Source: an uncultured Collinsella sp.
GTDB taxonomy: Bacteria; Actinomycetota; Coriobacteriia; Coriobacteriales; Coriobacteriaceae
NCBI GenBank assembly: GCA_900548365.1
Contig: URKM01000064.1
Span: 1-9,193, forward strand
Length of the DNA stretch: 9,193 nt
Direction of reading: 5' to 3'
Below the pieces are notes generated by a model. That model had not been told where the DNA came from and searched no databases. It saw only the letters and a program-made list of their open reading frames with translations. This document shows positions 5,337-9,193 of this stretch, piece by piece. The translations under genes were made by a program, and so were the position numbers. Positions within the stretch are counted from its first letter, which is position 1, and each line of letters begins with the position of its first letter.

Positions 5337-5684
5337 ATGAACAAGGAAGCAACAGAAGGTCCCGACCTGCACACCGCTTCGGCAATCGGCAGCGATGCCA
5401 TGCCTGAAGAAGAGCTCCTCTACGATCTAGCCGACCTCTTCAAAGTGTTCAGCGACACCACGCGCATCAAGATCCTGTACGCGCTCATGAACGCCGAGCT
5501 GAGCGTCAACGAGATTGCCGACAAGCTCGGCGCCTCGCAGTCCGCCGTTTCCCATCAGCTGCGCATCCTCAAACAGGCGCACCTGGTCAAATTCCGACGG
5601 GACGGCCGCAACATCCACTACTCGCTCGCGGACGACCACGTCCTCACCATCTTGGACCAGGGTCTCACCCATATCTGCGAGTAA
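5337..5684 (+). CDS. ArsR/SmtB-family metal-sensing repressor, zinc-type alpha5 site
   Basis: A 115-residue winged-helix repressor that should release its operators when it binds a metal ion. An in-frame ATG lies at 5322, but the ribosome site GAGGAGG (5326-5332) fits the ATG at 5337. The DNA-binding core is LFKVFSDTTRIKILYALMNAELSVNEIADKLG followed by the recognition helix ASQSAVSHQLRILKQAHLV and the wing RRDGRNIHYSL. The helix-alpha3 cysteine motif (ELCVCDL) of arsenic, cadmium and lead sensors is absent: the sequence there is ELSVNEI. The C-terminal helix carries D99-x-H101-x10-H112-xx-E115, the alpha5 site of zinc, cobalt or nickel sensors such as CzrA, SmtB and NmtR. It is first in the efflux operon, behind a promoter with two operators, so it is probably autoregulatory. 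Zinc is the likeliest inducer (inference). Confidence 0.9.
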   Translation: MNKEATEGPDLHTASAIGSDAMPEEELLYDLADLFKVFSDTTRIKILYALMNAELSVNEIADKLGASQSAVSHQLRILKQAHLVKFRRDGRNIHYSLADDHVLTILDQGLTHICE

Positions 5685-5787
5685 TCCCGTCGAACCTCGA
5701 TATGAAACAGGCGTCAGATCGAGTTATCAGCCGCTTTGCGGCAAGCAGTTTTGCAAGCATCCAACCATCGTCATCAATTACGCCGAC

Positions 5788-5871
5788 CTCAAAAAAGTGC
5801 CTGTCCCTAAATTGAGGGTCTCAAAAAAGTGCCTGTCCCCAATTTGAGGCGCTTGTCCCCAATTTGAGGCG
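5788..5871. repeat. REP-like short repeat cluster
   Basis: CTCAAAAAAGTGCCTGTCCC occurs twice, 32 bases apart (5788-5807 and 5820-5839), each copy followed by an A/T-rich tail ending in TTGAGG. A third, partial copy (5851-5871) repeats TTGTCCCCAATTTGAGGCG. Each full unit begins CTCAA and ends TTGAG, so it can fold as a hairpin. Sequences around GTGCCTGTCCC recur between genes in many bacteria, which suggests a dispersed REP-type element (from memory, not searched). The cluster sits between the repressor and the HMA gene in the presumed operon. Confidence 0.65.
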
Positions 5872-5914
5872 CGCGATTTAAGGCATGTCTCGAGGCGGCA
5901 AGAAAGGAACCAAC

Positions 5915-6133
5915 ATGCGTAAGGTATTCAAGCTCGATGAGATCGACTGCGCCGTGTGCGCCGGCAAGCTCGAGGACGCCATCAAGAAGCTCGACGGCGT
6001 GCAGGACGCCAAGGTCAACTTCCTCACCCAGAAGCTCACCCTCGAGGCTGCCGACGAGAATTTCGATGCCGTTCTCGACGCCGTGGTCAAGCTCACCGCC
6101 GATATCGAGCCCGATTGCGAGATCCTGCGCTAG
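5915..6133 (+). CDS. Free-standing HMA-domain metal-binding protein
   Basis: A 72-residue single heavy-metal-associated (HMA) domain. An in-frame ATG at 5885 is possible, but the ribosome site AGAAAGGA just before the ATG at 5915 decides the start. The metal-binding motif DCAVCA gives C12 and C15 in the first loop, followed by the usual helix (GKLEDAIKKLDGV), strand (AKVNFLTQKLTLEA) and second helix of the beta-alpha-beta-beta-alpha-beta fold. D next to CxxC is typical of the HMA domains of Zn/Cd P1B ATPases rather than of copper carriers, which usually have MxCxxC. The ATPase encoded next lacks its own N-terminal HMA domain, so this protein probably serves as its detached metal-binding domain or donor in the cytoplasm (inference). 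A structured 179-base gap separates the two genes. Confidence 0.85.
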   Translation: MRKVFKLDEIDCAVCAGKLEDAIKKLDGVQDAKVNFLTQKLTLEAADENFDAVLDAVVKLTADIEPDCEILR

Positions 6134-6152
6134 AACGCAGTCCGACCTCTCG

Positions 6153-6222
6153 ACCGGGCGGGACGCCCCCTCTGCACCGCTTCGCCTTGCTCGGAAATCG
6201 CAGCGAGCACGTCCCGCCCGGT
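6153..6222 (+). other. Structured intercistronic element between HMA and ATPase genes
   Basis: ACCGGGCGGGACG (6153-6165) and CGTCCCGCCCGGT (6210-6222) are perfect 13-bp inverted repeats. Directly inside the right arm, CGAGCA (6204-6209) pairs with TGCTCG (6188-6193) over a 10-base loop, leaving 22 bases unpaired on the left side. In the transcript this gives a very stable branched hairpin. It could be a partial terminator, an RNA-stability or processing element setting the HMA-to-ATPase ratio, or a small inserted repeat. No U-run follows. Confidence 0.6.
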
Positions 6223-6312
6223 ACACCTGATCCCGTTCGAAACGGCGCCGGACACATAGTCGCACCTCTACCCCCTATGCCGGCGGCATCGCCGATTGGA
6301 GTGGTTATCCCA

Positions 6313-8208
6313 ATGAATAAGAAGCAAAAGAAGTGGTTGAAGCGCATCCTCGTCGCGCTTGCGATCTTCTTCGTCGTCATGGCGCTCGACGAGTTCGGCG
6401 TCCTCGCCGCCCTCTTCGGCGAGCCCGGCGCGCTCTACGCGAGCTTCGCGCTCTACCTCATCCCCTACGCGATCGCCGGCCACGACGTGCTCGCCAAGGC
6501 CTGGCGCAACATCCGTCGCGGCGAAGCCTTCGACGAGAGCTTCCTCATGACGGTCGCCACGATCGGCGCGTTCGCGATGATCTTCTTCCCCGACACCGAG
6601 CCGCATATGGCCGAGGGCGCTGCCGTCATGCTGTTCTACCAGGTAGGCGAGCTCTTCCAAAGCTACGCCGTGGGCAAGAGCCGGAAATCCATCGCCGCCA
6701 TGATGGACATCTCGCCAGACTACGCCAACATCGAGCGCGACGGCGCGCTCGTCCAGGTCGACCCCGACGAGGTGGCCGTGGGCGACGTCATCGTCGTCAA
6801 GCCCGGCGAGCGCGTTCCCATCGACGGCACCGTGATCGAGGGTTCGTCGCAGCTCGACACCGCCGCGCTCACCGGCGAGTCCATGCCGCGACACGTCCAG
6901 GCAGGCGCCGACGTCATTTCCGGCTGCATCAACATGACCGGCCTCCTGCGCGTCCGCACCTCCAAACCCTTCGGCACCTCAACGGTCAGCCGCATCTTGG
7001 AGCTCGTCGAGAACGCCAGCGAGAAGAAGGCGAAGACGGAGAACTTCATCACCCGCTTCGCCCGCGTCTACACGCCCATCGTCACCTTCGCGGCCATCGC
7101 CATCGCCGTCATCCCGCCCGTCCTGGGCATGGGTCCCTGGTCCGACTGGATCTTGCGCGGCCTCACCTTCCTGGTCGTGAGCTGCCCCTGCGCGCTGGTC
7201 ATCAGCGTCCCGCTCTCCTTCTTCGGCGGCATCGGCGGCGCCAGCAAACTCGGCATCCTGGTGAAGGGTTCCAACTACCTCGAGGCGCTCTCGCACGTGG
7301 ACACCGTGGTGTTCGACAAGACGGGCACGCTCACATCGGGCACCTTCAAGGTGGCGGCTATCCATCCCGAGGAGTCCATCGACCCCGACTACCTGCTCGA
7401 TCTCGCCGCGCACGCCGAGGCGTTCTCCGATCACCCCATCGCCATCTCGGTCAAGGCGGCTTACAGCGGCAAGATCGACCAGGCGCGCATCGACGAGGCG
7501 ACCGAGGAATCCGGCCACGGCGTCTCCGCCAAGGTCGACGAGCACGTGGTGATGGTCGGCAACGACAAGCTCATGGCCGAGCATGGCTCCAGCTGGCATG
7601 ACTGCGAGCTCACGGGCACCATCCTGCACGTCTCCGTCGACGGACGCTACATCGGCCACATCGTCATCGCCGACGTGGTGAAGGAGGACGCCGCCGACGC
7701 CATCCGCGACTTGCATGCCGCCGGCGTCGAGCGCTGCATCATGCTCACGGGCGACCGCGAGGAGGTAGCCCGCGCCGTCGCCGATCAGCTGGGCTTGGAC
7801 GAATACCACGCGCAGCTACTCCCCGGAGACAAGGTGGAGCGCGTCGAGCAGATCATGGACGCTGTACGCGAGAACCTCGCGTTCGTGGGCGACGGCATCA
7901 ACGACGCCCCCGTCCTCACCCGCGCCGACGTCGGCATCGCCATGGGCGCCATGGGCTCCGATGCGGCGATCGAGGCGGCCGATATCGTCCTCATGGACGA
8001 TAAGCCGAGCAAGATCGCCCTGGCGATCCGGGTCGCCCGCAAGACCATGGGGATCGTGCGCCAGAACATCGTGTTCGCCATCGGCGTCAAGGTGCTCATC
8101 CTCGTGCTCGCCGCGTTCGGCTTCGCCAACATGTGGCTCGCGGTGTTCGGCGACGTGGGCGTCGCGGTCATCGCGATCCTCAACGCCATGCGCGCGATGC
8201 GCGTCTAG
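6313..8208 (+). CDS. cadA: P1B-type heavy-metal ATPase (Zn/Cd/Pb exporter)
   Basis: A 631-residue cytoplasmic-membrane pump that couples ATP hydrolysis to metal export. The frame stays open far upstream, but similarity begins at MNKKQKKW, with GGAG (6298-6301) ahead of the ATG at 6313. It shows the P1B plan: two N-terminal helices, two more around residues 73-118, the actuator motif TGES (187-190), the metal-site helix SCPCAL with C291-P292-C293, phosphorylation site D335 in DKTGT, SDHP (H374-P375), GDGINDAP (526-533), then two final helices with K593 and D614. The CPC motif plus K593 and D614 fit the CadA/ZntA (P1B-2) group, specific for Zn, Cd and Pb, not copper. Unusually for that group it has no N-terminal HMA domain or His-rich tail; a separate HMA protein is encoded just upstream. 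Regulation is presumably by the ArsR-type protein at the head of the locus. Confidence 0.93.
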   Translation: MNKKQKKWLKRILVALAIFFVVMALDEFGVLAALFGEPGALYASFALYLIPYAIAGHDVLAKAWRNIRRGEAFDESFLMTVATIGAFAMIFFPDTEPHMAEGAAVMLFYQVGELFQSYAVGKSRKSIAAMMDISPDYANIERDGALVQVDPDEVAVGDVIVVKPGERVPIDGTVIEGSSQLDTAALTGESMPRHVQAGADVISGCINMTGLLRVRTSKPFGTSTVSRILELVENASEKKAKTENFITRFARVYTPIVTFAAIAIAVIPPVLGMGPWSDWILRGLTFLVVSCPCALVISVPLSFFGGIGGASKLGILVKGSNYLEALSHVDTVVFDKTGTLTSGTFKVAAIHPEESIDPDYLLDLAAHAEAFSDHPIAISVKAAYSGKIDQARIDEATEESGHGVSAKVDEHVVMVGNDKLMAEHGSSWHDCELTGTILHVSVDGRYIGHIVIADVVKEDAADAIRDLHAAGVERCIMLTGDREEVARAVADQLGLDEYHAQLLPGDKVERVEQIMDAVRENLAFVGDGINDAPVLTRADVGIAMGAMGSDAAIEAADIVLMDDKPSKIALAIRVARKTMGIVRQNIVFAIGVKVLILVLAAFGFANMWLAVFGDVGVAVIAILNAMRAMRV

Positions 8209-8248
8209 CTCGCACGCCTCAGCTGCCGCAGCAGTAAGCCGAACGCGC

Positions 8249-8608
8249 CTATCGCTGAACAAACGCCTTGAGGCGAGCAAACGAGTCATCCGAGAGGCAG
8301 TGCTCCATATGGCACGCCTCCTCGGCAGCGAGCTCGGGCGCCACGCCCGCGGCCGTCAACAGGTCGCGGAAGAACGTGTGCTGCTCGAGCACGCGCTCGG
8401 CTCGATCGAGGCCCTTGGCGGTGAGCTGCACATCGCGCTTCACCACCGTCACGTAGCCGCGCTCCTGCAGTGTCGACACCGCCTTGGATACGCTCGCCTT
8501 GGTCACCCCGAGATATTCGGCGATATCAACCGAGCGCACCACGCCGCGATCGCGGCCGATCACCAGCACCGCTTCCAGATAATCTTCTCCCGATTCGCGA
8601 AGCGCCAT
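8249..8608 (-). CDS. DtxR/MntR-family metal-dependent repressor
   Basis: A 119-residue regulator that binds DNA when loaded with Fe or Mn. The ribosome site AAGGGG precedes the ATG. The winged helix is at residues about 24-66 (VRSVDIAEYLGVTKASVSKAVSTLQERGYV then LTAKG), and the dimerisation/metal domain follows to the end. Predicted metal ligands are D9, E12, H77, C99, E102 and H103. D9 follows manganese-type MntR, while the run EACHMEH has cysteine at position 99, as in iron-type DtxR/IdeR (ACRWEH), so the metal cannot be called. There is no C-terminal SH3-like domain, as in short MntR proteins. It converges on the ATPase gene with 40 bases between stops and no clear shared terminator. It may be autoregulated through the palindrome in its promoter. 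No target transporter is in the window. Confidence 0.88.
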   Translation of the reverse strand: MALRESGEDYLEAVLVIGRDRGVVRSVDIAEYLGVTKASVSKAVSTLQERGYVTVVKRDVQLTAKGLDRAERVLEQHTFFRDLLTAAGVAPELAAEEACHMEHCLSDDSFARLKAFVQR

Positions 8609-8620
8609 CGCGCACCCCTT

Positions 8621-8670
8621 CTTCCGTAGTTAGTCTTAGCTTACTGTAACGGAAGACACGGGAAACGCAA
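8621..8670 (-). promoter_or_regulatory. Promoter and palindromic operator of the DtxR/MntR-like gene
   Basis: Read on the minus strand, TTGCGT (8670-8665) is separated by 16 bases from TACAGT (8648-8643), a plausible -35/-10 pair just upstream of the start. The region is an extended inverted repeat: CTTCCGT (8621-8627) and ACGGAAG (8649-8655) match perfectly around TTAGTCTTAGCTTACTGTAA (8630-8649), which resembles the TTAG..CTAA style of DtxR/MntR boxes. It overlaps the -10 box, as expected for autorepression. Confidence 0.5.
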
Positions 8671-8745
8671 CTGCTACTGCAAAGAGAGCACATTATACCG
8701 AAGCCGCGCGGAAAGGAATCCGAAACCGAGCGGCTCCAAACAGCG

Positions 8746-8788
8746 AACCCCCGGGTGCAGCGCGATCGATGCGCTGCACCCGGGGGTT
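8746..8788 (-). terminator. Strong hairpin terminator after the FKBP gene
   Basis: Bases 8746-8763 and 8771-8788 are perfect 18-bp inverted repeats (starting AACCCCCGGGTGC) around the 7-base loop GATCGAT, 25 bases past the FKBP stop on the minus strand. Only scattered T residues follow. It separates the FKBP gene from the regulator gene transcribed next in the same direction. Confidence 0.75.
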
Positions 8789-8813
8789 GCCTGCTTGCGT
8801 TGGTGCGCTCGCG

Positions 8814-9193
8814 CTAGTCGAGCACCTCGACGAGCTCGATATCGAAGTTGAGGTCGCAGCCGGCGAGCTCGTGGTTAGCATCGAGCTTGACGCCCTCGGG
8901 AGAGACCTCGACGACCGTGACGGGAACGGGCATGCCGCCCGGGCCCTGCAGGAAGAGCTTCATGCCCACCTGGATCTTGTCGAAATCGGGCACCTCGGCA
9001 GCCGGGAAGAAGAGGATCATGTCCTCGGAGCGCTCGCCGTAGGCCTCGGCGGCGGGGATGTGGACGGACTTCTTCTCGCCCACCTCCATATCGAGCACGG
9101 CAGCGTCGAAGCCCTTGATCATCTGGCCGGCGCCGGCGACGAACTCGATGGGCTCGCCGCGATCGTAGCTGGAATCGAACTGGGTGCCGTCGT
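8814..9193 (-). CDS. SlyD-like FKBP-type peptidyl-prolyl isomerase (5' end outside window)
   Basis: The last 125 residues of a cytoplasmic prolyl isomerase and chaperone. The frame enters from the window edge, so the internal Met at 9122 is not the start. DGTQFDSSYDRGEPIEFVAGAGQMIKGFDAAVLDMEVGEKKSVHIPAAEAYGE is written here only as landmarks: DGTQFDSS, then GAGQMIKGFD, then AYGE. They mark the FKBP core, followed by the insert-in-flap region (about 45 residues, VGMKLFLQGPGGMPVPVTVVEV) and the SlyD-type motif ANHELAG leading into the last strand. The protein ends right after the core (ELVEVLD) with no His/Cys-rich tail like that of E. coli SlyD, so a nickel-storage role is unlikely. The N-terminal residues, perhaps 20, are missing. 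It has its own strong terminator. Confidence 0.9.
   Translation of the reverse strand, partial: DGTQFDSSYDRGEPIEFVAGAGQMIKGFDAAVLDMEVGEKKSVHIPAAEAYGERSEDMILFFPAAEVPDFDKIQVGMKLFLQGPGGMPVPVTVVEVSPEGVKLDANHELAGCDLNFDIELVEVLD

Noticed and set aside
5956..6312. Much longer ATPase starting at 5956
   Set aside because: The extension is an Arg-rich out-of-frame reading of the HMA gene and the hairpin gap. Family similarity begins at 6313.
8209..8248. Shared bidirectional terminator between the ATPase and DtxR-like genes
   Set aside because: Only a GCTGC/GCAGC pair with a one-base loop is present, which cannot fold as a stem.

Overview
This GC-rich window looks like part of a chromosome from a gut Coriobacteriia (Actinomycetota, Eggerthella/Slackia/Collinsella relatives). 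That is an inference from base composition, from a DUF559/AbiEi-like protein type I associate with this class, and from many GC-rich intergenic repeats. No marker gene is present to fix the genus.

Layout: (1) 1-157: the tail of an unidentified + strand gene and a strong hairpin. (2) 202-795: a four-helix membrane protein with its own promoter. (3) 1010-2167: a secreted, lipid-anchored DNA/RNA non-specific nuclease with a C-terminal Cys-rich domain, followed directly by a five-unit 34-bp tandem array. (4) 2426-3250: an XRE helix-turn-helix protein fused to a LURP-one-like domain, followed by an eight-unit 18-bp tandem array. (5) 3421-5005: an accessory block made of two 136-bp elements with near-identical 19-bp inverted ends, bracketing one AbiEi-like/DUF559 (PD-(D/E)xK-type) gene. 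It is followed by a third tandem array (15-bp units, 45-bp higher order). (6) 5263-8208: a metal-efflux locus: a promoter with two near-identical palindromic operators, an ArsR/SmtB repressor with an alpha5-type zinc site, a free-standing HMA metal-binding protein, and a CPC-type P1B ATPase (Zn/Cd/Pb exporter) lacking its own HMA domain. (7) 8249-9193, minus strand: a DtxR/MntR-family regulator and the C-terminal part of a SlyD-like FKBP prolyl isomerase, with a terminator between them.

How the genes work together: the ArsR protein probably represses its own promoter until it binds zinc, cadmium or a similar ion. The HMA protein would then bind the metal and pass it to the ATPase for export. 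The convergent DtxR-like gene is a second metal-responsive regulator, but no functional link to the pump is shown.

The most unusual part is the block at 3421-5005. Two elements of exactly equal length keep their ends almost perfectly while their interiors have diverged, and they flank a putative nuclease gene. They could be miniature mobile elements, a composite unit, or DNA sites recognised by the flanked protein.
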